In this document: positions 1 through 12,320 of the stretch, in pieces
Layout: each line of letters begins with the position of its first letter
Numbering within the stretch: position 1 is the stretch's first letter
Origin: Haliclystus octoradiatus
Taxonomy: Eukaryota > Cnidaria > Staurozoa > Stauromedusae > Haliclystidae
Length of the DNA: 64,000 nt
Reading direction: 5' to 3'
NCBI GenBank assembly: GCA_916610825.1
Contig: OU744446.1
Location: forward strand, 18,773,959 to 18,837,958
Notes under the pieces: generated by a model
Databases searched by the model: none
Seen by the model: the letters and a program-made list of their open reading frames with translations, nothing else
Told to the model about the DNA's origin: nothing
Position numbers and translations under genes: made by a program

Positions 1-2
1 AT

Positions 3-3000
3 TGTAATAATACTACTTCAGAAAAAGAAAGTATAATTGTAACTGCTGCAAAACTAATTCTAAGTGATATAAAATCCATCACCTCTTCCCATGACTTTTA
101 TCCCTCGAGTAGCACCGTAGAAAATGTTTCAAACTGTTTGGATTTTCTACCAGAAACTTTATTAATATTTTTGAAAACCATGATTGAATCAAAACATTCT
201 GATGTGAAAATTGCATCCATTGGTCAAGCTTTGATGCAGGCATCAAGACCCCGAGCTATCTTGGCCCCTTTGCAAGTTGGTCTTGCTATTCAGTTACAGC
301 ATAGATATGCATCTAGAGTACTTATTGACTCTCTGTATTCTCAGGGATTTTGTTCTTCATATGACGAGGTTAAAAAATTTATAAACAATGCTGCCGTTTA
401 TCAAGAAACAAAAATTCCCAATTATGATAATGAATTTATACAATATGTTGCTGATAATGTCGATCATGACATTAGAACTATTGATGGCAATAATACTTTC
501 CATGGAATGGGAATGATAGTCACTATCACTCCTGGAAGTTTATTAGATGTATCAGTACCACGAAAAAATATTAAACCTGTAGATGTTGCTATTGCTGGGA
601 AGCTTGATATTTTTTATCAAAACGTGGTTGTCCCGTGTAAAGAACAAAATAAATATATAAAGCGTAAGGTGATAAATTTTATCAAAGATGAAACTTTTAA
701 TTTAGAATTATTGTTCAAATCGTCTGCATTGTTTGGTGAATTACGTCCTTCATGGTCTGGCTTTATGCAACATATACATAATGGTTCAACTCATCCTGGA
801 AAATCATCTGTATTATTTCTACCTATGATAAACATGAAATCAACTGATGCTACATGTATATTTTCTACATTAAAATTTATTAGCAAACATGCACATTTTC
901 ATAACACTACAGCCATTTTAACTTTTGATCAACCGTTATGGTGGAAAGCGTATCATATAATTCGCAATGAACCTGAGGGTAGTGACTTGAGCAATATATT
1001 TTTACGTCTTGGTGGTTTTCATTTAGCTATGAGTTTTCTTGGTAGTATAGGACATTTGATGGGTGGATCTGGTATTGAAGAGATACTAAATTTAATTTAT
1101 GCTCCAAATGCTGTAAAACATATGCTTACAGGCAAAGCAATTTCCAGAGCAATTAGAGGTCATTTTTTGATTGATAATGTATTGAACATTTTGCTATTTG
1201 CTGATATTTTCAAATTAAATAATCAAAACAGTGAACAATCTGATGCTAGCATTTCAACAGATTCAGTTACTTCTAAAGATGATTTATATGAACATCTTGT
1301 ACTTTCTGTACATAAAACTGAAGATATTGAAAAACTGAATGGGTTATATACCAAATTAATGTCAAATGAGCTTTGTGCCACCAAAGTAAATGAAAACAAA
1401 ATTTTTGGTGATATTGCTCAAAAATTGGAAAATTTAAAGAAGACCATGTCGGGAGACCGTACTGCTTCTTTATGGTTGATGTACATGGATATGATAGATC
1501 TTCTGAAATTATATATTAAAGCTGAGCGGCTAGGGAATTGGTTGATTCATGTACAAACTATGTCTGAAATGATCCCTTACTTGATTGCTACTGGTCATAA
1601 CCATTTTACTAAATCAATAAGACTATATTTGCAATCAATTGATAATTTTGAACAAGAAAATCCAGAAATGTACAAGACATTGAAGGAAGGTTACCATGTT
1701 GTAAGAAGGAGTGACAGAGAGTGGTCAGGTATTTGGACTGATTTGGCAATTGAGCAGATTTTGATGCGTAGCCTGAAAACAAGTGGTGGCTTAACTAGAG
1801 GCAGTGGCTTTGATGAGCAGCAAAGATTGTCATGGATTTTATCTATGCCAGCATGTGCAGAATTCAATAGAGTAATGCTAGAACTTACAGGTGTGGGTTA
1901 TAAAACTGGTGAACAGAACAAAGATTTGTCTGAAGCTAGACAAACAAAAGATTTATGTGACTTAAAAACGATATTATACGAGTTGTATTCACGAAATCCA
2001 TTTAGTGGGTTCAATCTTCTAACTAATTTGATTACAGGTGTTGTCGCAAACGAAAAGGCAAACCCACACCTTGCAAAGTCCATTGGCTGTAAAGCCCTTT
2101 CAACTATGGATGGACAGCTTGTTTCTGAATATGTGTTTAAAAAAAATATGACTGTGGTTACAATGACATCAAAAACGTTAATTAAGTTGGATGAACAAGA
2201 AATTCATGTGGATCCACAACTTTTATTCCAGAGATTAATTTTAGCCTCTAGGCTTAGTTTAGATCTACAAAGTATATTCAGATATGAACTTTGCACGTTC
2301 CCATCTTCATTATTTGATACAAGTTTGATGCTTCGTGAAGCCCACAAAGCAGATTTTGCAGATAAAGTATGGGAATTAGCTAAATCTCCTATCAATTTAG
2401 TAGAAAATGTTGAACAATTTGTACTAGATGGAGGAGCTCTGCTCCATAGAATTATATGGCCATCAAAAAGTACCTTTGGAGATATCTGTGTGTTGTATTG
2501 TAAATATGTAAAGAAAAAATATGGATATCCAATAATTGTCTTTGACGGCTACAGGGAAGAGTTATCTACCAAATCTGTTACCCATCAGCGTAGGAAACAA
2601 AGTAAAATGGGATTAAGAGTTAAAATAGCAAAAGACCTGATTTGTACAATTAAAAAAGACGACTTCCTTTCAAATGTAGAAAATAAACAAGATTTTCTAC
2701 TGATGTTGTCCGAGTATCTTCTTGAATCTCGGTGTCTTTGTTTTCATGCATCTGGTGATGCAGACAGCCTTATTGTGGCAAAAGCAATAGAAAGTTCCAG
2801 GTATCAGAATACTGTTTTGGTTGGCGACGATACTGATTTGTTAATTTTATTATGTTATCATGCAAATGACCTATTATCACATGATCTGTATTTTAAGCCA
2901 GAAGAAAAAAAAAACTCAAATAAAAACCGTACGTGGAAAATAAAATTGGTTAGAGAGATTATGTGAAGGTGAAGATTTATGTGACAATGTATTATTTTTG

Positions 3001-3627
3001 CATGCTTTTCTCGGTTGTGATACTACCTCAAGAGTGTTTGGATTTGGAAAAGGTGTATCCTTGAAAAAGTTTAAATCTGATAAAAATTTTCAAAATTCAG
3101 CAGAAATTTTTACTAAGAAATTAATGACTAAAGATGCTATATCTGCAGCAGGGGAGCAGGCATTTCTGGCTTTATATGGTGGTTCTCAAAAAGAAACACT
3201 TGACATACTGCGTTATCGCCGCTATTGTGAAAAGGTTGCGAAATGCAAAGTTGAAGTCAAACCAGAGCAACTACCACCAACGTCAGCTGCTGCAAAGCAA
3301 CACTCATATCGAGTATACCTACAAGTTCAGCAATGGATAGACATTGAGTGTGATTTGCTACCAACTGAGTGGGGCTGGAAATTCTCCAATGGAAAAGTTT
3401 TACCCGTGATGACAGATCTTCCACCAGCACCTGATTCAATTTTGCGCATTGTTAGATGCAACTGTTTAAGTGATTGCAGTGGTATGCGCTGCACATGTAA
3501 AAAACATAATTTAGATTGCTCTCCTTTTTGTGGACATTGCAAAGGATCTGACTGTGCAAATTCGCAATTACCAATTCATGACGTCAATGATGTTAACATT
3601 GATTGTTCAAGCAACACAGACCAATAG
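3..3627 (+). CDS. PIN/FEN1-like nuclease and CXC-domain protein, 5' cut by window, one frameshift
   Basis: The frame is open from base 3 with no ATG needed, so the gene starts left of the window. It runs about 980 codons to a TGA at 2964-2966. The homologous frame resumes at 2947 and ends at TAG 3625-3627, so one extra base near 2941-2947 breaks it. Around 2521-2600 is VFDGYREELSTKSVTHQRR, and at 2755-2850 are GDADSLIVAKAIE and VLVGDDTDLLILL. These look like the acidic active-site strands of FEN1/XPG-type PIN nucleases. The second part has GCDTTSRVFGFGKG (about 3010-3050) and a cysteine cluster at 3457-3560 (CNCLSDCSGMRCTCKK, then CGHCKGSDC) of the CXC/TSO1 type. From memory, proteins with this layout occur in many copies in cnidarian, arthropod and other invertebrate genomes, so it may be a mobile or expanded family. 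Function unknown. The lesion may be real decay or an assembly error. Confidence 0.7.
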
Positions 3628-5083
3628 ATATCTAGATAGATAGTTTCTTATAATTTCATAATTTTATACTTGAATATTTTGAGATGGGCTGAAGTATACT
3701 TACTGATAATAATAATGTAAATATTAATAGCAACTGCTATTACTCACAGTAAGTCAGCATTACAATTTAAAGATATTGAAAGATATAGCTGGTCAAACAT
3801 CTTATTTTATCTATCATTTTATTGCAGATAAATACGTCAAAAGTCATGCAATCCATATCATTGTTATATATAGCTTTAAAGTAAATACAATTTAGTATTA
3901 CAGTTTATTTTAATCATCTATGTTTGATTCTGCTTTGTAAATACTGTTTAAAATAATTTAATAGTTCAACCGATCGTTGGCACATAAATTAGTTGTTTTT
4001 ATTGATCTCTTTACTGCCTCAATTAATACTTTATTTTTTGGAAATTTCAATTCTTACTTCATCCTAGGGAAGCTTAGACCCTGAGGTTGAATTACATAAC
4101 ATTTGTTCTAAATTTGAAAATCATCAAGGCCAATAAACGTCTGATACTATCTTAGCCTCGTTTTCATGTCTTCATTGTAAGCCCCTAATCTTAAAATCTT
4201 AATTCTGACACTTTGCATGGGTAGATTTTTTTAGATTTTTTTTTAGACACTCTCCTGTACCCTCTAAACAAGTCTGTGCAAAAAGAATTTGTGTTGCAAT
4301 TTGTTTCAGGTCATCCACAGGTCTATTGGACTAAATTATTAACATGATATACTGTATGCTAGTGATCTGATTGTGAAACGCATGGACCCGGTTGTATAAA
4401 ACATCCTATCAGATTCTACAATTTCATAACTTTACGTACGTGTACGTACGTCCGTTACGCGTGAAAATAGCCGCAAAATAAACGCGTGAAACTTGGAGTA
4501 ACGGAATAGGCTTTTGCCTTGATATCTCGGTTTCAATTCTATAAGTTTACGTTTTCTATACGAGGGCCTACGAACATATGCGGTTGCTATTGGCTGGTAA
4601 TTTTAACGGCAATAAAGTATTCAATAAACTACTTAAACATATCCTATGTACCATCTAAATTTGCAATATATGATGTTTCATGCAATTTAGTAGAAACTTG
4701 CATGAAGCCGCCTCAGTAAATGAAACGAAATGGCAACATTTGAAATACATTGTTTGATGATGTACAACATAATCGTACAATGTTACGAAACTTTTACAAA
4801 TGTTTGCTACTGAAATCCCATTAATTAGTACTATACAGCCTTCTTATTTAAAAAATAACGCCTATATGCATAATCACGATGAAGATACTTAACATAACGG
4901 AAATAGCAAAGTATAGTAATTATAGTGTCTATATACCATAATTAATTAGATAATGAACGAAATGAACACGAACAGTTTGGGAAAACATCTTATGGATTCC
5001 AGGATCATTTGAAATTTGTCCTTTTATATGTTCTTCCTCTGTAATGAATTTAGCCGACGATAATAAATTTTATGATGATATAT
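3628..5083. other. non-coding interval
   Basis: AT-rich sequence without a supportable gene. A near-palindrome of repeated ACGT units sits at about 4434-4452. Short dyads (CCGTTACGCGTG and GTAACGG) follow up to about 4505. Confidence 0.5.
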
Positions 5084-5327
5084 GCGATAAAAAACACAAA
5101 ATAATTGGAAAGTGAATGTGATGTGAAAAGAGAGAGTTAAAAAGTTATTATTTGCCATTGTTAAAAAGTAAATTACCGTTCCGATAAATTCAATAGACAA
5201 ATTAATGAGATTATTATATGAATATTCATGTAACTTTTTAACTCTCTCTTTTTACATTGCCTGAAGATGATTTTAGATTAAATCGAAACTGCTGCACCAA
5301 TTATTGTGTGTGTTTTTATCGCATATA
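5084..5327. repeat. MITE-like foldback element with hammerhead-like core
   Basis: The outer arms are imperfect inverted repeats: GCGATAAAAAACACAAAATA near 5084-5103 against TATTGTGTGTGTTTTTATCGC near 5302-5322. An inner pair also exists: GAGAGAGTTAAAAAGTTA (about 5130) against TAACTTTTTAACTCTCTC (about 5231). A second copy, rearranged, lies at 38398-39110. At 5261-5289 the + strand reads CTGAAGA, a GATTT/AAATC stem, then GAAAC. Confidence 0.65.
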
Positions 5328-5461
5328 CCATCATGGAATTCATGTCAAGTAGACCTTTACGAAGGTAACACATTTCGATTGAGAATTATTGATATGTCCA
5401 AGATACATTGATTATATGAGCTGGTTAATTAGTTGAATGTTTTATTCACAAACGTCTGTAT

Positions 5462-6427
5462 TTATATGGTATTCATCGGTGAGATTTTCGCAGATCTTAA
5501 CTGCCATATTTTGATTCTCCTGGGTCTTTCGTCAACAGCATATATGTTCTCCTTACTAACGAAGGAATTTCTCAACAGGCTATTAAAAGATTGCCTGATT
5601 ACTGAATGCTTTGCAACGTAAAGTATTGGTTTAACAAAGGAGTACACCACCTCCAATATGAACACCGTGTATTTCAGCTCCACCTTAATTCTTAAATTCC
5701 ATAATGCCATAACATTGTAAACAAAGAAAGGGGAGTGCAAAATGGAGAAAACTGCAAGCAGCCATAATGCGTTCAACGTTCCATTAACGTTTCTATCTTG
5801 ATATTGTTCTTTTAGACTTGATCCTGACAACTGTATGTTCAATTCTAATCTGTGGGTTTCTCGTAGGAGATACGGAGCAAACAAGAGAAGAAAAATCGAT
5901 AGCAGTATGGATGATACTCTGGGAAGGCCAAAGTTTGAACCAAATGCTCCTAATACACCACAAAGTAGGGCGAATAAATACACAGTGGTCATACAGGCAT
6001 ATAATTGACTTCCATGCAAACTTCTTGAATAGAAATTGACATGAAACGTAGCCACATATCTTTCTAATAATAACAATATTAACGATGCGAGAGAAATAAT
6101 GATATATGTAGCAGCAGTTGTTGCAAATATTAACGAAATATTGCATGTCGCAAACTTATCATACAGAAGACACATGACAAATATTGGTGTTGATATCAAC
6201 GCAAAAATCAAATCCATCCAAGCGACTATGGTTATCATCAATGTCTGTGGTGTTTGGATTCCCTTTGTTGATTTCACTGTCCATATTAGTAATGAATTCA
6301 GTATTACATTTGCAACCGCTATACATAATTCAAACGACACAATTGCTCTAATTACGTCATGAGATATTTTTTCAGTAAACATTGAGCGTATGTGATCACA
6401 ATTGCTTTCATACATTTTTGCATTCAT
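5462..6427 (-). CDS. rhodopsin-like (class A) G-protein-coupled receptor, single exon
   Basis: An intronless frame of 321 codons from ATG 6427-6425. The frame is open a little further to a GTG at 6445 and closes at a TAG at 6464-6466, so this ATG is the natural start. Seven hydrophobic segments can be counted. Class A landmarks: an N in TM1 (ANVILNSLLIW), a D in TM2 (AWMDLIFAL), ERY instead of DRY after TM3 (LLLERYVATF), a P in TM6 (LHSPFFVYN) and KPILY in place of NPxxY in TM7. No cysteine is visible in the second extracellular loop, so the usual TM3-ECL2 disulphide may be missing. The N-terminus is short with no obvious signal peptide; the tail is basic (RPRRIK). The ligand cannot be inferred. 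It is presumably a plasma-membrane receptor of an orphan, lineage-specific type. No introns and no immediate neighbours. Confidence 0.8.
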   Translation of the reverse strand: MNAKMYESNCDHIRSMFTEKISHDVIRAIVSFELCIAVANVILNSLLIWTVKSTKGIQTPQTLMITIVAWMDLIFALISTPIFVMCLLYDKFATCNISLIFATTAATYIIISLASLILLLLERYVATFHVNFYSRSLHGSQLYACMTTVYLFALLCGVLGAFGSNFGLPRVSSILLSIFLLLFAPYLLRETHRLELNIQLSGSSLKEQYQDRNVNGTLNALWLLAVFSILHSPFFVYNVMALWNLRIKVELKYTVFILEVVYSFVKPILYVAKHSVIRQSFNSLLRNSFVSKENIYAVDERPRRIKIWQLRSAKISPMNTI

Positions 6428-7264
6428 GCAAGTATAAATTTCCACAAAAGGGACCAGTGATGCTAATCTGCACAGCTAATCTGCACACATCCTGTAAACT
6501 TTAGAAGTCTCAAGTATGGCCTCACTCTTCCTCATTAATAAACCTATTAATCGATAGCTGAAAACAATTACTGTTATTGGTTCGAGTTCTTCATCTTCTT
6601 CTGTTGCTTTTGCATGTTTATAAGCTCAAGTAATTCAGAACAAATTATATCAGCAATTCACGTATCATGTGTTCATGCTTAGTTCATTATTATTTACCAG
6701 TGATTGAATCCATTCCATTTTTAATACGAGAATTTTCAAGTTTCAGCTCATTGGCTTTCATTGTCGGCTAGAAAGATACAACAGGCTGATTGTTCAGCTT
6801 AATTAAATAGCTTTTATGGATGTGGGCTAATTGTAATAATTTAAGAAAAGAAAGCGATTAGCAGAGATTGTGGTAATAGCCTGTTGTGGATGAGATTTGA
6901 ACAGGAAAATATAATAATATAACTTAAACATTTTCATTAGTTGATTGTTTTATTCAATATGGTGTATGACTCCATACTGCAATGTAAACAAAGCGGTTTT
7001 GGTACTTGTCTATTCCTCATTATGGTGGATTGATATGCTACACAGCTTATAAAGAAATCGAAATAATGCCCTCCACAGAACGTGATTTGGAAATATAGTA
7101 TTGCATTTGAGTATATTTCCAAACTTTTTCGAAGCTAGTATAATTAGCTTTCTAGATTATAATTAGCGTTTAAAAATGTTAAAAGTATTTACCAGTCAGC
7201 AGTATTAGATCATTTAAGAATAGTCTAGAATATAAGAATATTCTACAATTAAATAAATAAATAA
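6428..7264. other. non-coding interval
   Basis: AT-rich upstream flank of the GPCR gene. No exon, RNA gene or clear repeat was recognised. Confidence 0.4.
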
Positions 7265-7840
7265 TCATAACATTACAAATTTATAGTAAAAAATTTTTGT
7301 CCCTTGTGGGTCGAATGTACATCAAATAGTAAATAAAATACTGAATATTGAAGAAATTAAAATCAAAGGTATATCACATACAAAGCCTAGAAATTGAACT
7401 AATTAAACTTCGAATATGGTCGCTAGCGGTTTTAATTTTTCATCGAGTCTTAGCCAAAAGAAAGTTATACTACGAGCCCACAGAAGATAAAACAGGGCCC
7501 ATTTTTAGAAAACAGGGCGTGTCGCCAACCCGTTGCCAAAATGTTTTAAACAAAATGACAAGTACTAATTTAGCGCTGGACCTTTGCCTGATGAAAATGT
7601 AAATATTGTAAATATAGTTCTACATTTTAAAGACCAACGATCCAGCGATGAAGCCAGGAAAGAATTTAATCGTCTCAACTGTAAAATTAGTGTAAATTTT
7701 AATCTAATTTTTAAAAGCAAGAAACTGCTTGATGATCTTCGTCATAGTGAAGAAAACCCCGAGTTTACTTACTACACAATACGTTATATATCGTTTTAAA
7801 TGTGGTCTGTGTGAAGCATACTATGTCGGTTACACATGCC
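7265..7840 (+). pseudogene. Penelope-like element, left part (end of RT domain and start of GIY-YIG)
   Basis: Coding-like sequence at about 7570-7840 reads FKDQRSSDEARKEFNRLN and LLDDLRHSEENP, then after a frame change YRFKCGLCEAYYVGYTC. The last motif is the start of a GIY-YIG endonuclease as found at the end of Penelope-like (PLE) polyproteins. The frame breaks near 7790. It is cut at 7840 by the gypsy insertion and continues at 18977. Bases 7265-7418 are an inverted copy of 19261-19413, as expected for the inverted, partly duplicated termini of PLEs. Non-functional copy. Confidence 0.75.
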
Positions 7841-8014
7841 TGTAATAATAAGTCAAAACAAGACTCGGGGTTGAACGTATAAGAACTTTATTTGAAAACA
7901 AAAACAACCCTTCTATACTCTCGCTATGTCTACAAAATGTGCTGCCATTATGGATAGGCCGGGAGCACATGGTTTGCCCAGGGAGAATGGGCAAGAAACT
8001 AACAAATCATAACA
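7841..8014 (-). repeat. 3' LTR of the gypsy element
   Basis: 174 bp, TG...CA ends. Differs from the 5' LTR by about three substitutions and one base of length (for example ACAACCCTTC here, ACAAACCTTC there). Confidence 0.93.
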
Positions 8015-8109
8015 TCTCCCTTCCTTTATAATAAATTATCTGAGGTGAAAACTTATTGTTGATATGATAATAGAATGGTGGTTATAAATCAGTTAATAAT
8101 TATTGCTAG

Positions 8110-11093
8110 AATTGTTCAATCAATCGTTGAGTAGGCTTACTAATACGACCAGCTCTTGTGACAATTGGAGATGGATTGTTAGTAGGTCCGAGCACTCTTT
8201 CCGGAGCTGTAGATGATGTACCTTCATTTGATCTGTGTTCTGTGGGCTGTGTTTCTTCAGTATCGAGTGTGGTTCTCGGCGTTGGTATGAATGAATCCTT
8301 TGGAGCTGCTATTAGGTGTTACCGATTCCGTCGATATACATGGCCACGCTCATCCCTTACAGCATATGATCGGGGTAGCACTTCTGCACTCGCCAGGTGT
8401 CTTCATTATTCGGTCTGATTCTTACTTTATCACCAGCGTGTAGCTTTGGAAGTACATGGCTGCCTCTGTCGTATAACTCTTTGGATATCACTTGTCTGTC
8501 TAGAAGAGACTGCGAGACTTGTTGTGAGTCAACTGGTGTAGGGCGGAGGAGATCTTGATGAGTAGGAAGTAATGAGCGGGTACGTCTGTTCATCAGCAAT
8601 TGTACAGGAGATAGGCCAATATCCTGAAATGGAGTGTTCCTGTATTGCAATAAACCCTTGAATGGATCATTGTGATCTCGATGTGATTTTTTGAGGATTC
8701 GCTTTGCTGTTTGTATTGCTCTCTCTGCTGCTCCATTAGATTGAGGATATTCTGGCGATGACGGTGTATGCACAAAACCCCATTCACGAGAAAATTTCTT
8801 GAAAAGATGGCTTTGACTGAGGACATCGCGAGTGTTGCTGAATTGTGATCCATTGTCCGATATCGCTTCTCCAGGAATGCCAAATCTGGCGAATATTTTT
8901 TTTAGATTATTAATGACAACTGGTGCTGATTTGTCACGTAGTAACTCGATTTCGAAGTATTTGGAATAATAATCCGTGACCAGAATGTACGAATAGCCCC
9001 CATATTCAAATAAACCCACACCAACTTTTGCCCAAGGAATTCCAGGAATCGTTTGCGGAATCAGTGGCTCTTTCAGTTGACAGTTTCTATATGATAAGCA
9101 TGTTTGACAAGAGCGCACTTTATCTTTGATTTGACTGGACATTAGGGGCCAGAATACATAATCACGAGCATAAGCCAATGTCTTGGACTCTCTCATATGT
9201 GCTTCATGTACTTCATCCAGTATCTCTGACCGTAGACAATTTGGCACAACCAAACGACAACTTTTAAATAGGAGACCATCCTCTCTAGTTAAATCTTCTC
9301 TGAAATTCCAGTAGGGAGTGGCTGCTTCGTCAATGAGAAACTTGTTGCTTGGCCAACCATTGAGAACATAGCCCATGACAGTGTTTAGTTTGCTATCTTC
9401 TGAAGTGGCTTTTTTAAAACGATTCAATGCATTATGCTCAATGTTGACATTCTGGATTAAATTGATACCAATGACATCCTCTTCTTCTGCATCTATGGCA
9501 TTATCTATTGCTGCACGGCTAAGGCAATCGGACATCACTTGGAACTTTCCAGGAATATATTTTAATATATGCAAATCATAGCATGTCAGTCTTAAAAGCA
9601 TTCGTTGGAGTCGAGGAGGAGCTTCAGACAGAGATTTCTTGAATATTACCTCTAACAGCTTGTGGTCGGTCTCAACTATGGTCTTTTTTCCATATAGATA
9701 AGAGTGAAACTTTCTCACACCCCAATCTATAGCCAACATTTCTCTCTCGATATTTGCATACCTCTTCTCAGTCTCGGTTAGAGCTGGCGATGCATAGGCG
9801 ATTGGATTACCTTTTTGAAGCAATACCGCGCCAAGACCCTGACCACTTGCGTCCACGTTTAAGATAGTCTCTGCTTCATTGTCAAAATATGAAAGTACTG
9901 GTGCAGAAGTTATGATCTTCTTCAATTCGGAGAAAGCTTCTTCCTGTGGTTTTCCCCAGACAAACGCAATATCTTTCTGTGTGAGACTTGCAATGGGACC
10001 TTGAATAGAGGCTTTATTCTCAACAAACTTGTCCAAATAGTTGATTGTACCTAACAATCTCAGAACACCAGCTTTATCCTCTGGAGGGGGCATTTTCAAA
10101 ATTGCAGCCACCTTTGCTGGATCTGGTTTCAGCCCATTGGCACTAATTGTGTGCCCAACATATTTAACTTCGGAGACACGTAATTTGGTTTTCTTTGGAT
10201 TGAATTTCAGCCCAATCTGTCTACTTCGCTGCAATTCCTCTTCATCTTTCCCAAATATCAGAAAGTCGTCTACAACGATCTCGACTGGAAGACCATCAAA
10301 TAGACGCATCATTTCTCTGGTGTAAAGTTCCGGTGCAGGTGATATACCAAATAGCAGCCTTGTGAACCTGTATGGACCCCACGGTATGTTGAATGTGAGT
10401 AGCTTTGAACTCTTTTGATTGACAGGCAATTGCCAAAAACCACTACTGGCATCCAACGACGTGAAGATTTTTGCCCCATTTAGTTTTTGAGCAACTTCTT
10501 CAACTGTGGTAAGTGGATGTGGTTGACGCTTCAGAGCTCCATTTAAGTCTCTAGGATAAATGCACAAACGTATGTCATCCTTGGTAGGTGGACCATTGTT
10601 TGATGTACCTTTGGCTTTCCCGCTTGTCCACCACCAACATTGATGAGACCCATGGGACATGTCCAAGTTCTTTAACAATGATGCCATCATCAGTCATCTT
10701 GGCCAATTTTTCCTTCACACCATGTTGTAGAGCGATTGGTAATTTTCTTGGAGAGTGTATAACTGGTGTCACTGATTCGTCAATTTCCAAATGAATTGCA
10801 TTCGGCAGTTTTCCAGGTTTACTACTAAAATAATCAAGATACTCACACAAAATAGGATCATTTTCAATATCTGCAGTAATTTCATTACGTTGTTTTTCAC
10901 CAGTAGCTTCTACCAAATTGTCAATTAAATTTAAATTCATAAAACGAACAATCTCTAAATCAATGCAAGCCTCACAGCCTAGCAAAGGAGTGAATTCTCC
11001 ATCCACAACCAGTATCTCTATTGGAACTGTTCGTTCTTTGTGTGTAATAGGCAATGTAATTGTTCCCATAGGTAAGATAGCCTTTCCAGACAT
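8110..11093 (-). pseudogene. gypsy pol: reverse transcriptase, RNase H, integrase, C-terminal tail
   Basis: Reading down the minus strand: RT precursor region from MSGKAILPMG (11093), with a frame change at about 10600. RT motifs follow: LDASSGFWQLPV, then VVDDFLIFG at about 10255-10285. RNase H has NVDASGQGLGAVLL (about 9830-9870) and TDHKLLEVIF. Integrase has a zinc-binding half (HMRESKTL...CQTCLSYR), TDYYSKYFEIE, SDNGSQF (about 8840-8860) and GAAERAIQTAKRILKK (about 8700-8730). The long frame (777 codons) stops at 8357, but homology continues in another frame (RDERGHVYRRNR, later RISKPTQRLIEQF) to about 8110. At least two frameshifts and one in-frame stop. Typical Ty3/gypsy order RT-RH-INT. 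Confidence 0.9.
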
Positions 11094-11330
11094 CCACCCT
11101 TTTAATTTAAGGCTTTATTTCACTTTCTTTAGAGGTTTTGCTTTCAATTTTTTGTAGACAGAGAATGGAATGACTGTACAATCTGCTCCAGTATCGGCCT
11201 TCATGTTCACACTGATACCAGCTATTTCTAGGCTTACCAGATTTTTCTTTCCTTTCACATTTTTATGTATAGCAGAAAATTTCCACCGAGGAAAAATATA
11301 CATGAACTTCTTCGTCGTCACTACTCTCTA
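11094..11330 (-). pseudogene. gypsy aspartic protease segment
   Basis: Minus-strand frame containing ADTGADCTVIPFSVYKKL, the DTG active-site motif of a retropepsin. An in-frame TAA at 11115-11117 separates it from the downstream pol frame, which is in the same phase from 11093. Confidence 0.82.
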
Positions 11331-11884
11331 TACTGGTGTTACAAACAGCATTGACGTTAGTAGTCTTTTTCTTTTTCTTACATACTCTAGAAAAATGATT
11401 GTCTCCTTTACAAATATGGCACTTCTTTCCATATGCAGGACATTTTGAAGGATGTGTAAATTGGTGACTATAACCACAGAATTTGCATTTTTGTTGTGTT
11501 GTTGTTGTGCTGGCTCGACCTGAAGATTGTAAGCTGTTGATTTCAGAGGTTTGATTGGATATTACGGAACTTTGCTTGCTTGATAATTTTGTCTTTTGCA
11601 GCTCAGCTGCCTCAAATGTGCTGCCCCAGCTAACTCTGCTTTCTTTAAAAGCTCTCCTCTAAGATCTATTGACCTCACGCCACCCACTATGCGATCCCTG
11701 ATTAAGGAATCCTTCAGTTCACCAAATTCACATGTTAACGATAATCTTTTTAAATCACTAACAACATGGTCAATCCGCTCCCCTTCTTGTTGTGCACGTT
11801 GGTTAAATGCAAAACGTTCATAGATGACATTTTTTCCTCCTTGACAATGTGACTGGAATTTATTACATTCATCTTGGTAACTAT
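11331..11884 (-). pseudogene. gypsy gag, 3' part with two zinc knuckles
   Basis: Upstream part reads FAFNQRAQQEGERIDHVVSD and SLIRDRIVGGVRS, a gypsy gag capsid region. After a frame change near 11580 it continues into two CCHC-like knuckles, CKFCGYSHQFTHPSKC and CHICKGDNHFSRVC (about 11390-11490), followed by a lysine run. The 5' part of gag lies at 18523-18747, displaced by the BEL insertion at the ACTAT target site (11880-11884). Confidence 0.85.
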
Positions 11885-12250
11885 TGTTTTGCCAATTTTG
11901 AAAATCCTTATTCACATATTAATTGACTTCTTATTTGAGTATGAGGGTTCGAATACGGGGTCGAATACAAACACACGGACGATTCATAAGTTCATAACAA
12001 TTTATTTCGTAATCATCTCATGTTTCAATATATATAATTTCTAAAATGTTGTATGATTTCGTTTCGAATGTAGCTTCTCATACTGAAGTTTCTGAATTAG
12101 TCTAGGCTTTTCTAAAGGTATATTTTGCTTACATAATCAAAATTATTTTAAAATATTTCGCAAGCTATAAAAATAACATAATGACGTAAATCAACACAAA
12201 TAACATGACGTTTATATTAAAAAAATGGCGGATATAAGATTAATCGATCA
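11885..12250 (-). repeat. 3' LTR of BEL/Pao element
   Basis: 366 bp, same length as its partner at 18157-18522 and no difference found by eye. TG...CA ends. Confidence 0.95.
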
Positions 12251-12320
12251 CTCCCCCTTAGTGAGAAGTTTAATTTAACAAATTTTGAACGATAGATGAG
12301 ATCAATCTTTATTCATATAA

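Noticed and set aside
4519..4719. 66-aa ORF
   Set aside because: Length expected by chance in AT-rich DNA; no motif, no splice or poly(A) context.
8593..8883. ORF overlapping gypsy integrase
   Set aside because: Out-of-frame shadow of the pol frame.
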